From positions 682,001 to 746,000 of the forward strand of contig NZ_CBDDGH010000006.1 of the NCBI RefSeq assembly GCF_965227725.1: a DNA stretch of 64,000 bases, read 5' to 3'. Below are positions 17,406 to 26,345 of this stretch, piece by piece. The notes below the pieces were generated by a model, which did not search any database, had not been told where the DNA came from, and saw nothing but the letters and a program-made list of their open reading frames with translations. Positions within the stretch are counted from its first letter, which is position 1; the number at the start of each line of letters is the position of its first letter. The position numbers were made by a program, and so were the translations under genes. The stretch is from Shimia sp965227725 (lineage in GTDB: Bacteria; Pseudomonadota; Alphaproteobacteria; Rhodobacterales; Rhodobacteraceae).

Positions 17406-18457
17406 TGGTCTGCACTCCCCTGAAGTCCGTGCAACAGTGTGTTTTTGTCGACCACGCCCACCAGCGCGCCGTCTGACCTGATAAGGACCGGCAAATCCGA
17501 GTGCGTGCTCAGCTCGACAAGCGTGTCCAGATCATCCTCCGGCCGGGCCTCCGGATGCTCCAGTGCCAGATCAAGCGGCTTTCGCTTGGCCTGATAGGCG
17601 TCTGGCGGCACCATGATTTTGGACGCCGACACCAGCTTGAGGCGCGAAATGCCCGCGACAAAATCCGCCACGTAGTCATCAGCCGGAGCGGTGACGATGT
17701 CTTCGGCGGTGCCAATCTGAACAATCTCGCCATCTTTCATGATGCCGATGCGATCCCCCATCCGGATCGCTTCATCGAGGTCATGGGTGATAAAGACTGT
17801 GGTCTTTTTCAGGTTTTCGGACAGCCCCAGAAACTCGTCCTGCAAATTGCGCCGAATGAGCGGATCCAGCGCGGAAAACGGCTCGTCCATCAGCAGGATC
17901 TCAGGATCTGCAGCCAATGCCCGGGCAAGCCCCACCCGTTGTTGCATCCCACCGGAGAGCTCTGAGGGGAGCCTGTCGCCATAGCCATGCAATGACACCG
18001 TTTCGAGCGCCTGATCTGCGAGCTGTGCGCGGTGATACGCATCCATGCCGCGCAGCTCGAGGGCGAAGCCGATATTGTCGCGCACAGAGCGGTGCGGCAG
18101 CAGGGCCATGTTCTGAAACACCATGCCGATCTTGGTGCCCCTGACTGCCCGCAGGGCGTCCTGACGCATTTTGCCAATGTCTTCGCCCAGAATGCGCACG
18201 GCACCGGCGGTGGGTTCAATCAATCGGTTGATGTGGCGCACAAGTGTGGACTTGCCGGAGCCTGACAGCCCCATCAGGCAGAAGATCTCTCCCTCAGCGA
18301 CCTGAAAGCTGGCGTCTTTCACGCCCACAACCGCGCCGAAGCGTTCCAGCACTTCGGCCTTGCCAATGCCTTCTGACCGGATCGCGGCCATGGCCTCATC
18401 CGCCTGAGCACCAAAAATTTTCCAGACGCCGTCTATTTCGACAACCGCATCGCTCAT
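17402..18457 (-). CDS. ProV-type glycine betaine/proline ABC transporter ATP-binding protein
   Basis: This 351-residue ATPase has Walker A GLSGSGKST (63-71), signature LSGGMQQRVGLARAL, Walker B LMDEPFSALDPL, and a C-terminal CBS-like tail (LPVLIRSDGALVGVVDKNTLL) as in ProV, where CBS domains can gate transport by ionic strength. Only about one CBS unit is visible. The start at 18457 overlaps the preceding stop as ATGA. It is second in the four-gene operon. Partner of the 600-residue permease and the ProX-like protein. Confidence 0.9.
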   Translation of the reverse strand: MSDAVVEIDGVWKIFGAQADEAMAAIRSEGIGKAEVLERFGAVVGVKDASFQVAEGEIFCLMGLSGSGKSTLVRHINRLIEPTAGAVRILGEDIGKMRQDALRAVRGTKIGMVFQNMALLPHRSVRDNIGFALELRGMDAYHRAQLADQALETVSLHGYGDRLPSELSGGMQQRVGLARALAADPEILLMDEPFSALDPLIRRNLQDEFLGLSENLKKTTVFITHDLDEAIRMGDRIGIMKDGEIVQIGTAEDIVTAPADDYVADFVAGISRLKLVSASKIMVPPDAYQAKRKPLDLALEHPEARPEDDLDTLVELSTHSDLPVLIRSDGALVGVVDKNTLLHGLQGSADQ

Positions 18458-20781
18458 GCTCGGGCCTTCTCTCGTTTCGGGTCGTAAAATGGGATGTCAC
18501 ACACCTTGGTGGGGAGACGTTTCATATGGCCATCCAGCTGGCCCACTTCCAAAGCCGTGTCGGTCGCGGAAAACTCCACTGAGAGCCGCGCCATGGCGAT
18601 GGCGCGCTCAAACATCGGCGAGCGCACAGCGGAGGTGATCTGGCCCACCGGACGCTCTCCGGCGAAGACTGGCGCGCCATGTGCCGGCACGTCATCTCCT
18701 TCAAACCACAGCCCGCGCAGCAACTTGCGCGGAGCTTGCGCGTTCCGGCTCAGAGCGGCATGTCCGACAAAACCAGCTTTCTTCAGGCTAACGGCGAAGC
18801 CCAGCCCGGCTTCAAAGGCATCCACACCGGCCGCAAATTCAGCATGTGCGGCCGCCAGCCCCGCCTCCACACGCAGAAGCTCCAAAGCCGCTGATCCCAT
18901 GGGCGTGATGCCAAACTCCGCACCCGCGGTCACAACAGCCCGCCAGAGAGCGGCAGCGTCTTCGCGCGCACAAAAGAGTTCGTAGCCCAACTCCCCGGTG
19001 TAGCCGGAGCGTGAGAGCATGAAGGGGATGCCGTCCCGATCCTGAACCCGTGCCACGGTGACGCCAAACCAGTTGAGATCATCGAGAGCCGGAACCGTGC
19101 TTTGGGTAAAGGTCAGCTTTCGCAGGAGGTCACGCGATTTTGGTCCCTGAACGGCCAGATTGGGCAGAGCATTGCCCAACGCATGGATACGCACTTGCAG
19201 GCCTTCTTGCTTGGCGAGCGCATCAAGCTGTCGGCCACTTTCTTCCGAGCCACAGCACCAGCGGAACAGCTCAGGCCCCAGCCGGAAGAGCGTGCCGTCA
19301 TCAATGACCTGCCCTGCCTCATCACACACCAAGGTGTAGCTGCCGCGCCAAACCGCCAATCTGGAGACATCACGGGTGGTGGCGCGTTGCAGCAAGCGCT
19401 CCGCATCCGGGCCGATGATGTCAAATTTCCTGAGACCGGACATATCCTGAATTGTGACCGCCTCGCGACAGGCCCAATACTCTCCGATGGTGCCGGTGGC
19501 GGGAAAACTGACGGGCGCCCAAAGATCACGCGCCGGGGCAAAATGCTTGGTCAGCTTGGATGTTTCCGGCGCAAAGGCGCTCTGCTGGCTGATCGACATG
19601 GGCGCATCTTCCTTTTCGCGGTATGCCACGGCATGGCGGATCGGTGCGTCTTTTTTGTAGATGCGCACATGTATGTCGGTGGGGTTCCAGCCGTTGATCG
19701 GATCAAGATCGTCCGGACAGGCCGTTGAGGCACAGACCAAAGGCTGCAAGGCCTGAAGCGCCACATAGTCCCCAGCCCGAGAGTGGCTTTCTTCGGTCAG
19801 AAGCTGATGGGACTGGTGGTCAACCCAAGTATTCCAGAAAAAATTGATCGCGGACCACGCCACACGCGCCCCAACCCCGTAGGGGGCAACTGAGTGGGAG
19901 ATGTTGTCAGAACAATTCAGATGGCCGGGAAAACCGCGCTCCTCATAGCCGCGCGCGGTGCAGGCCATGCCAAAGGCGTCGTGCCGGCCACATGTGTCTT
20001 GCAGCACGCGCATCATGGGGTTCAGATCGCGGTCAAAGAACTTATCCAGCAGCCCCGGCCCCGGATAGGCGCCGCGCACCATTGTGCGGGTTGCGGTGCT
20101 GTCGATGTCGCGCTCCAGCCCCCGGTCCAGCGCATCCACCCGAAGCGCCGTGAAATCGGAGCATTGCTGCCCTTCGACATCGATGATCTGAACGGTCTCG
20201 CCTTCTGCCAGCTCATAGGCCATGGCTGTGCCGCGCTTGACCGTGAACTCATCCCGTATCTCGCCCAATGGCGTCGGGAGGAAGTCCTCAATATTCGGGG
20301 TGCCGGCGGTACGTGTGACGAAGATCTGGCCAACATGTGCGCCGGAAACCAGCGCCGCCACCGGCAAGGCGCGGATCACCCAAACCGTGCAATCTGTCTT
20401 GGCCGCAAACACCAGCAGCCCGTCTGCCTCGACCTCAGTGACAACGACCCCATCAAGATCGTCACCGCCATGACGGGCATTCCAGCCGAGTAGCGCGCGG
20501 TGGTCAAAGCTCTCCAGATCCAGCCGCCCGTTCGCAGACAGGCCCAAAGCGCCGGGAGCAATCTGGCCTCGGGCATCCAAAACCAGCAGGGTGATCTGTT
20601 GCGCGCTCAGTGGTGTTTCAAAAGACAGGAGGTCACCGGCCTTCAACTCAAACCGGCTGGCCTCTCGCGGAAAGAGCACCTGTGACAGCAACCGGGCACG
20701 CGAGGGAAAGCCGGGGAAGCGGCGGCGGGTGCCGTCAAACCCCATATTGCTAAACTCTCTGAGAACCGGCGTTTGCTGCAC
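18454..20781 (-). CDS. Fusion of DUF1989 (urea-carboxylase-associated-like) and GcvT aminomethyltransferase domains
   Basis: This is a two-part protein of 775 residues. Residues about 180-375 are a DUF1989 domain (VEGQQCSDFTAL, TACPDDLDPINGWNPTD). Residues about 420-775 are a tetrahydrofolate-dependent GcvT-type methyltransferase with the catalytic aspartate region GQVIDDGTL and GYTGELGYELF. The first 170 residues look like a weaker, degenerate relative of the same module or a leader domain. It starts at a GTG codon at 20781 with AAGGAG upstream. First in an operon with a betaine-type importer and under a LacI repressor, it probably demethylates or cleaves the imported methylated amine or sulfonium with THF as acceptor. 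The exact substrate is unknown; DmdA belongs to the same superfamily but lacks DUF1989. Confidence 0.85.
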   Translation of the reverse strand: MQQTPVLREFSNMGFDGTRRRFPGFPSRARLLSQVLFPREASRFELKAGDLLSFETPLSAQQITLLVLDARGQIAPGALGLSANGRLDLESFDHRALLGWNARHGGDDLDGVVVTEVEADGLLVFAAKTDCTVWVIRALPVAALVSGAHVGQIFVTRTAGTPNIEDFLPTPLGEIRDEFTVKRGTAMAYELAEGETVQIIDVEGQQCSDFTALRVDALDRGLERDIDSTATRTMVRGAYPGPGLLDKFFDRDLNPMMRVLQDTCGRHDAFGMACTARGYEERGFPGHLNCSDNISHSVAPYGVGARVAWSAINFFWNTWVDHQSHQLLTEESHSRAGDYVALQALQPLVCASTACPDDLDPINGWNPTDIHVRIYKKDAPIRHAVAYREKEDAPMSISQQSAFAPETSKLTKHFAPARDLWAPVSFPATGTIGEYWACREAVTIQDMSGLRKFDIIGPDAERLLQRATTRDVSRLAVWRGSYTLVCDEAGQVIDDGTLFRLGPELFRWCCGSEESGRQLDALAKQEGLQVRIHALGNALPNLAVQGPKSRDLLRKLTFTQSTVPALDDLNWFGVTVARVQDRDGIPFMLSRSGYTGELGYELFCAREDAAALWRAVVTAGAEFGITPMGSAALELLRVEAGLAAAHAEFAAGVDAFEAGLGFAVSLKKAGFVGHAALSRNAQAPRKLLRGLWFEGDDVPAHGAPVFAGERPVGQITSAVRSPMFERAIAMARLSVEFSATDTALEVGQLDGHMKRLPTKVCDIPFYDPKREKARA

Positions 20782-20801
20782 GCAACTCTCCTTTTTATTT
20801 G

Positions 20802-20817
20802 ATGTAACTAGTTACAT
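20802..20817. promoter_or_regulatory. LacI-family operator 1
   Basis: ATGTAACTAGTTACAT is a perfect 16-bp palindrome 20 bases upstream of the GcvT-fusion start. It shares the GTAAC-N2-GTTAC core with operator 2, and the adjacent divergent gene encodes a LacI-type protein. Confidence 0.85.
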
Positions 20818-20846
20818 GGCGAAAATCGCAACGAGTCAAGATTTTC

Positions 20847-20862
20847 CTGTAACCAGTTACAG
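20847..20862. promoter_or_regulatory. LacI-family operator 2
   Basis: CTGTAACCAGTTACAG is a palindrome with only the two central bases asymmetric, 20 bases before the lacI-type start. The centres of the two operators are 45 bp apart, so a tetramer or two dimers could cover both promoters. Confidence 0.85.
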
Positions 20863-20882
20863 AACCCTCCTATTGTCGCAGA

Positions 20883-21935
20883 ATGTCACGCCCACCTTCT
20901 CACAAAAAACGCGCCAACCTGCGCGACGTCGCGCGCGAAGCAGGGGTTTCGGTGGCAACGGTCTCCCGCGTTTTGAACACGCCAGACCTGGTGCAAGAAG
21001 CCACCAGATCCCGTGTGCAAAGGGTGATCGACGACCTTGGGTTTGTGCGCAGCGCCGCGGCGCGGGCCATCAATTCAGGCCGCACTCAAATCCTTGGCGC
21101 GCTGGTGCCCACACTGGACAACGACATCTTTGCGATCACCTTGAATGCGATGGAAAACCGCCTTGTGGAGCTGGGGTTTTCGCTTGTGGTCGCGACGACA
21201 GATGAAGACCCAGAGAAAGAAGCCCGCAAAGCAAAAGAGCTTTTGGACAATGGGGTGGAAGGGCTGGTTCTCACCGGCAAATCCCACACAAAGGCGCTCT
21301 TTGACATGCTGGAGCGGCGAGACGTTCCAGCCTTGGTGATTTCCTGTTTTGACCCGGAATATAGTTTGCCCACAATTGGATATGACAACCACAAGGCAGC
21401 CGCGCTGGCCTACCAGCACCTCAGGTCATCGGGGCATGAAAACATCGCGGTGGTTCATGGCCCAACAGCTTTCAATGACCGCACACAAGCGCGCCTTGCC
21501 GCCATCGCGGAACTGCAGGGCGGCACGCTGCGCAACGCGCTGGAAACGGAGCTTTCGGTCGCTGGAGGGGCACAGGCTGTGCGGGAATTGCTCAGCCAGC
21601 CAAATGAGTATGACGCCATTTTGTGCCTGTCAGATGTCATCGCATTTGGCGCTCTGAACGCTCTGCACCGGGCCGGAAAATCTGTGCCCAAAGATATATC
21701 AGTCATGGGTATTCAGGATTTGCCCGCCTCTGCGGAAACCTATCCACGTCTGACGACGGTGCATTTGCCGGTGCAACAAATGGGCAGGCAGGCGGCCGAA
21801 GGCATTGCAAATTGGGTTGTTGATCAACGCCCGCCAGCGCCGACAGAAGTTCAGTCGAGACTTATCGAACGTGAAACCGTGGGTAACAAACTCGGACCAA
21901 ATGGAAAGAAGGGGCAGCGCACCGCCCCTTCTTGA
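20883..21935 (+). CDS. LacI-family transcriptional regulator of the betaine/GcvT operon
   Basis: This 350-residue regulator has an N-terminal helix-turn-helix (LRDVAREAGVSVATVSRVLN, residues about 13-32), a hinge, and a periplasmic-binding-protein-like effector domain (residues 65-340). It is divergent from the GcvT-fusion gene; two matching operators lie in the 101-base gap. It probably represses both genes until a ligand derived from the imported compound binds. The stop codon lies within a terminator-like hairpin. Confidence 0.9.
   Translation: MSRPPSHKKRANLRDVAREAGVSVATVSRVLNTPDLVQEATRSRVQRVIDDLGFVRSAAARAINSGRTQILGALVPTLDNDIFAITLNAMENRLVELGFSLVVATTDEDPEKEARKAKELLDNGVEGLVLTGKSHTKALFDMLERRDVPALVISCFDPEYSLPTIGYDNHKAAALAYQHLRSSGHENIAVVHGPTAFNDRTQARLAAIAELQGGTLRNALETELSVAGGAQAVRELLSQPNEYDAILCLSDVIAFGALNALHRAGKSVPKDISVMGIQDLPASAETYPRLTTVHLPVQQMGRQAAEGIANWVVDQRPPAPTEVQSRLIERETVGNKLGPNGKKGQRTAPS
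21907..21932. terminator. Bidirectional terminator overlapping the lacI-type stop
   Basis: AGAAGGGGC (21907-21915) pairs with GCCCCTTCT (21924-21932). The hairpin includes the last codons of the LacI gene and lies just after the minus-strand gene ending at 21942. Confidence 0.7.
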
Positions 21936-21941
21936 GGCAGG

Positions 21942-24900
21942 TTATCCCAACGGGTCAAAACCATATTCGCTCAGCTGCGCCATCAACAATCCAGCCTCAT
22001 CAAGGATTGAATTATTTGGACTTGCGGTGAAGTTACCAAGGCTCAGCTGTTCGGCCTGAAGGCCGGTAAATGTGGTGACGTTCCCGCCATTGTTGAGCAC
22101 TTCAATCTGCAAATTTCCGTCCACTTCGCTGATGTCGACCTGATCTCCGCTGAGAGATTTGAAATCAAACATATCCTCATCGGGATTGAAGCCATCAATT
22201 GTGGTGCGCGCACCCCAGTTCCAATCAATGTCAACAACATCGACGCCTTCTCCAAGGGTCACCACACCGCTGGGCCCCACGCCTGACCCTGCGCCATCGG
22301 AAGTGTCATCAGGATTGCCGCCGGTTTCGGTTGCACCGCCATCCCCTTCTGCACCATCAGGATTACCCGCGCTGCCCGTCAAGTCGCCCGTGCGGGTCTG
22401 ATAGCCATCTGTGGTGGCCCCAAGAGGGGCCTCCGGCGTCAGAAGAACCGTACGATCGACAAGCGTGACATCATTCTGATCAAAGCCAAACGGCGTTTCC
22501 AGATTGTCCTCCATCACCTGATCGAAGTGGAACTCGACCAAGCCCGGGATCAGATCAGCCTTGCTCACCCCCGTGAAGGTAAAGCTTTGCCCGCTCGGCA
22601 GAGAGGAGATCATCAAACCCGCTTCGGTATCCTCAACGCTCAAACGTTCCCGGGTGCCGAAGTATAGGAAGCTGATTTTCATTGAGGTGGGATCAAAGTT
22701 GTCGATCACCTCTGCTCTGCCGTATTCGTGACTACGGATGTAGACTGTGTCCGCCTCGCGGGGGCCAATGCCCTGCTCCCAGGAAATCACACCGCCCATA
22801 TCCTGCCGAAAATGCTCGTTCCCGACGATGCCGAAGCTCTCGATGCTGACATCCTGATAGGTGACACCCTGAACAATCTGGGCGGCATCCGACCAAGGGC
22901 TGTCGATGACAATTTCGCCCGACAGAGATTTGGTCACGATCATGCCGTGGACCGACGTGCCGCCAAAATCGATCTGATCGACGGAGGCATCAAACCCGAC
23001 GATGTCATCTGCGTTGCTGTCAGCCCGAAAGATCCGTCCGCCCGTATCTGTGCTACCCGTGACTTCTGCTGGATTAGAGCCGTCGGCATCATAGCTGAGT
23101 GTGTAACCACCCGTATTTGGCGTGGAAATCTGGGTGCCGATGGCACTGGCGATTTCGTTAAGCACACCCTGATTGCCCGCTGAAAAATTGGCAATGGAGA
23201 GATCGTCCAACCCAATGCCGGTCAGAATGGTCTGTGTTGTCACGCCGTTTTGGGTGATCGCAACCCGCACGGTCTGGCCCAGTGCATCGCCGGATTCCTC
23301 AAAAATCTCAAAATCTGCGGCGGTCACATCCGCACTGATTTCGATCACATCCCCCATATTGGGCAGGAAGCCATCAATCACGCGCGCGGGGCTGTCATAG
23401 CTGATCGTGACATGCATATGGGTGTGCCCAGCGCCGCCATCATGGCCGTCGCCATGCCCGTCGCTTCCATCGCCCTCACCTCCATGACCGTCATCTCCGT
23501 GGCCGCCATTGCCGTGGCTGGTGTCCCCATCCCCGGTATCTGAGCCACTGTCGTGCCCATCGCCTTGCCCGACAATCGTGGCAAGCTCCGCCCGCGCGGT
23601 CGCATCAAGCGCGTGAATATTGCTCGTCATAAGCATATCCAGCGTGACACCCTGCAAATTCAGAGACTGCGCGTTGGACGGCACCGCAATCACAACAGAG
23701 CCATTTTCTTCGGTGATCTCAAGCGCATCCGCACCGATCCAGTCAATGAAGATGGTATCGCTCTGAGGATCAAAATCCGTCACAACACGCGCCGTGCCGT
23801 AGGCCCAGGTGATCACGACATCCGCGTTTGTCTTGGTGATCGCCGGGTTGTCAAAGTCCTCGGCTGATCCGCTCGGCGTCGGTTCAGTCGTATTGCCCTC
23901 GCCTTGCCCGCTATCCGTTCCATCGTCACCGCTGCCGCTGTCCCCGGTGCCAGTGTCGGAGTCGTCGGTGCCGCCTCCGGTATCACCCCCATCGCTGGCA
24001 CCACTGTCTGTGTCAGAACCGCTGCCTGTATCGGGATCGGTGCTGTCTCCCGTGTCGTCATCATCCCCAATGAGGCTCAGGATTTCCTGCGCCGCCGAGT
24101 TATCAAGAATGGTGAAATTGGCTGCGGACAAGTCCGCCAATGTGACGCCAACGAGCGTAAGCGATTGTTGATTGGAGGGCACGGAAAATACCACAGAGCC
24201 GTTGGTTTCGGTCACTTCAAGATCGCTTGCGGAGATCCAATCCACAAAGATTGTATCTGTGGTCGGATCAAAATCCGTGACCTGTGCGGCCACCCCATAG
24301 GTCCATGTCAGCACCACATTTGCGCTGTCTTTGTCGACGCCAGCAGTGCCGTTGCCAACCGGTGTACCTGAGGCTCCAGATCCGCCGTCACCGGAGCCGC
24401 TGTCAGTTTCCCCGCTGGAGTTGCCGCCGTCTGTTCCGCCGGTGCTTCCTCCAGGAGTCCCCAGCCCTTCGTCGCCGGTTTTGCGATCCTCAAAAAACGC
24501 AATCATATCTTCCACTGACGCCGCCTCATAACCGCCAAATAGGTCGATATATTGCAGGATCGACGTGCCATATTCGTCTGTGGAAACAGCTCCGTTTTGC
24601 AACAGATTCAGCGTGCCGTAAGCGCCCCGCAGATGGGCCGCGGCCAGAATGCCTGTCAACGTCAGCTCCACCGTGACGGTATTGCCGCTCCCATCCGTAT
24701 AGGTCGTGGTCTGACCGAGAAAATCATCGAGACTCTGCCCCGCGTTTTCCAAGCCGTTGGTGATGATTTGAAGGTTGAGGCCAAACGCCTCCTGAATGGC
24801 GACGGTCTGCGCCTCTTTGGTCATGAACTCTTCAAGAGAGGACACGCCGTTTTTCCCCGTCCAACTTCCATCCCATGTGTTGGTAGAGGCGCCGTTGCCG

Positions 24901-25187
24901 TAGAACTGATCGTCGTCATAATAGCCCAGATCGATCAGAAGCGCTTCGCCAAATTGAAACCCGACAAAGCCAAGCGAATTGGTTGAGCGATAGGCCATCG
25001 CCTCCCATTCACTGTCGCTCAGGTCGCCCCAGCTGTTGTAAACTGGGAAGAAATCCGTAACCGGACCTCCGGCCCAAGTGTCCAATTGCCAATCCTGAAT
25101 GACGCCGGTTTCATACCGATCCCGATCCCAGCCCGACTCAAACGCCAGAAGTGCCGATAGGAATTCGGAGAAAGTGCCGTTTGACAT
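21942..25187 (-). CDS. Large modular repeat protein, predicted secreted, with lysozyme-like N-terminal domain
   Basis: This protein of 1081 residues is strongly acidic and lacks a classical signal peptide. Residues 1-240 resemble a lysozyme/transglycosylase-like fold (LLAFESGWD with a candidate catalytic Glu, then NSLGFVGFQFGEALLIDLGYY). After this come five or six beta-rich repeats of about 90 residues, at roughly 282-380, 447-542, 590-680, 685-790, 815-900 and 980-1081. The clearest copies share a WxYG-x5-VTDFDP-x2-DTIF-DWI core and end in GVTLADL. They are joined by Gly/Ser/Asp/Thr linkers; the linker near 545-595 is rich in His, Gly and Asp. Such architecture suggests type I secretion and extracellular wall or glycan binding. 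The start at 25187 (ATG) is preferred over TTG 25190. Function is inference. Confidence 0.75.
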   Translation of the reverse strand: MSNGTFSEFLSALLAFESGWDRDRYETGVIQDWQLDTWAGGPVTDFFPVYNSWGDLSDSEWEAMAYRSTNSLGFVGFQFGEALLIDLGYYDDDQFYGNGASTNTWDGSWTGKNGVSSLEEFMTKEAQTVAIQEAFGLNLQIITNGLENAGQSLDDFLGQTTTYTDGSGNTVTVELTLTGILAAAHLRGAYGTLNLLQNGAVSTDEYGTSILQYIDLFGGYEAASVEDMIAFFEDRKTGDEGLGTPGGSTGGTDGGNSSGETDSGSGDGGSGASGTPVGNGTAGVDKDSANVVLTWTYGVAAQVTDFDPTTDTIFVDWISASDLEVTETNGSVVFSVPSNQQSLTLVGVTLADLSAANFTILDNSAAQEILSLIGDDDDTGDSTDPDTGSGSDTDSGASDGGDTGGGTDDSDTGTGDSGSGDDGTDSGQGEGNTTEPTPSGSAEDFDNPAITKTNADVVITWAYGTARVVTDFDPQSDTIFIDWIGADALEITEENGSVVIAVPSNAQSLNLQGVTLDMLMTSNIHALDATARAELATIVGQGDGHDSGSDTGDGDTSHGNGGHGDDGHGGEGDGSDGHGDGHDGGAGHTHMHVTISYDSPARVIDGFLPNMGDVIEISADVTAADFEIFEESGDALGQTVRVAITQNGVTTQTILTGIGLDDLSIANFSAGNQGVLNEIASAIGTQISTPNTGGYTLSYDADGSNPAEVTGSTDTGGRIFRADSNADDIVGFDASVDQIDFGGTSVHGMIVTKSLSGEIVIDSPWSDAAQIVQGVTYQDVSIESFGIVGNEHFRQDMGGVISWEQGIGPREADTVYIRSHEYGRAEVIDNFDPTSMKISFLYFGTRERLSVEDTEAGLMISSLPSGQSFTFTGVSKADLIPGLVEFHFDQVMEDNLETPFGFDQNDVTLVDRTVLLTPEAPLGATTDGYQTRTGDLTGSAGNPDGAEGDGGATETGGNPDDTSDGAGSGVGPSGVVTLGEGVDVVDIDWNWGARTTIDGFNPDEDMFDFKSLSGDQVDISEVDGNLQIEVLNNGGNVTTFTGLQAEQLSLGNFTASPNNSILDEAGLLMAQLSEYGFDPLG

Positions 25188-25307
25188 CAATTGTTTGCCC
25201 TTGTTTCAAGTTAGTCGTTCCGCGAGTGGTGGTCGCTTGGCTCAACTGAAACACAGATTTTATGTTGATGTACGGCCATTCCTTTTAGGAAATTCGCCAT
25301 CGGCGGA

Positions 25308-26345
25308 TTATCGCAACCCGTTGCTTTTAATGAGCAATATTCTGTCAGCTTTGGGCGTTTTTCCGGTCATGCGGCGATAGGCCTGCGTAAAACTGCTTTG
25401 ATCCGAAAACCCGCAAAGATGCGCAGTTTCCGCCAAGGACAGATTTGGGTCACTCAGGAAGGCACGCGCCAGTTTCATCTGCGTGTTGGACACCAGATCG
25501 CGAAAGCTGGTGCCTTCCATCTGAAGGCGGCGATTGAGGGTGCGCTCAGACATCCCCAGCGCATCTGCCGTATCGCCAAGCTTGGGGCGACCGGATGCCA
25601 TGCCATGCAACAGATGCCGTTCAACGGTTTCAGCCAGCGTTGCGGGATGGCGTGTATTGCGGCTGAGCAGCACTTCGCCGTAGCTGGTCAGATGCCCCAG
25701 CAGATGTTCATCAGCCCCGCGAATGGCTGTGTCCATAACTGAGAGAGGGAAGCGCAAATAGTTCTGATCCGCGCCCAGTTCGACCGGGCATCCATAGATC
25801 TCTGCCAGTTCCCGCCGGCCGTTTCGACGCGGATTGGCCAGACCAACCTGTATAGCCAGCCCCTCCGTGTCGGTGGCCGTGCGCAGCGCCCCCAGCATGG
25901 CGCCAAGCGAGAATTCGATCAGGTGGAGGTTCAGCAGAAGGTTCGGACCAACCCCGTCGACAATAAAATCGATATGGTCTTTGGTTTCCCGAAGCTCAAT
26001 CCGTGCGCGCGGCCGGGTGATGGGCGTGAACCGCTGCACATGGTGGATCGCATCATGCAATGTGTGTGAATTGAACAGAATATATGTCAGCAGCGAGTTG
26101 TTGCGCGGATCAAGCGCGACCCCGATCTCAGCCCCAACGTAGGCGCTATTGAGACGGTCGGAAAAGAAATCCAGAAGCGCCGTTTCAGAGCCGCGCGGGA
26201 TTGGGCCGCCAATGTCTTCCAGACTGCTGCGAGAAAGCCCCGCGGCGTCGAGCGCCTCCTGCCGGTGCTCGGAAAGATGTGGCAGCGCGAGAATGGATCG
26301 CACCCAGTGGTTGGGCACCACATCAAGGTTTTCAATACCGGGCAT
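25308..26345 (-). CDS. AraC-family transcriptional regulator
   Basis: This is a regulator of 345 residues. An N-terminal ligand-binding-like domain (about 20-210, Arabinose_bd type) is followed by a C-terminal AraC double helix-turn-helix at about 245-340 (SMSERTLNRRLQMEG-like region, AETAHLCGFSDQSSFTQAYRRMTGKTP). It lies 120 bases upstream of the large repeat-protein gene in the same orientation, so it may control that gene. No effector can be inferred. Confidence 0.88.
   Translation of the reverse strand: MPGIENLDVVPNHWVRSILALPHLSEHRQEALDAAGLSRSSLEDIGGPIPRGSETALLDFFSDRLNSAYVGAEIGVALDPRNNSLLTYILFNSHTLHDAIHHVQRFTPITRPRARIELRETKDHIDFIVDGVGPNLLLNLHLIEFSLGAMLGALRTATDTEGLAIQVGLANPRRNGRRELAEIYGCPVELGADQNYLRFPLSVMDTAIRGADEHLLGHLTSYGEVLLSRNTRHPATLAETVERHLLHGMASGRPKLGDTADALGMSERTLNRRLQMEGTSFRDLVSNTQMKLARAFLSDPNLSLAETAHLCGFSDQSSFTQAYRRMTGKTPKADRILLIKSNGLR

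Noticed and set aside
18454..20781. Calling the GcvT fusion DMSP demethylase (DmdA)
   Set aside because: DmdA is a single GcvT-type domain of about 365 residues. The DUF1989 part and betaine-type importer do not identify DMSP as the substrate.
23400..24470. CRISPR or tandem DNA repeat in the acidic linker region
   Set aside because: The repetition is at the protein level (Gly/Asp/Ser/Thr linkers in one reading frame); there are no regularly spaced identical DNA repeats with unique spacers.
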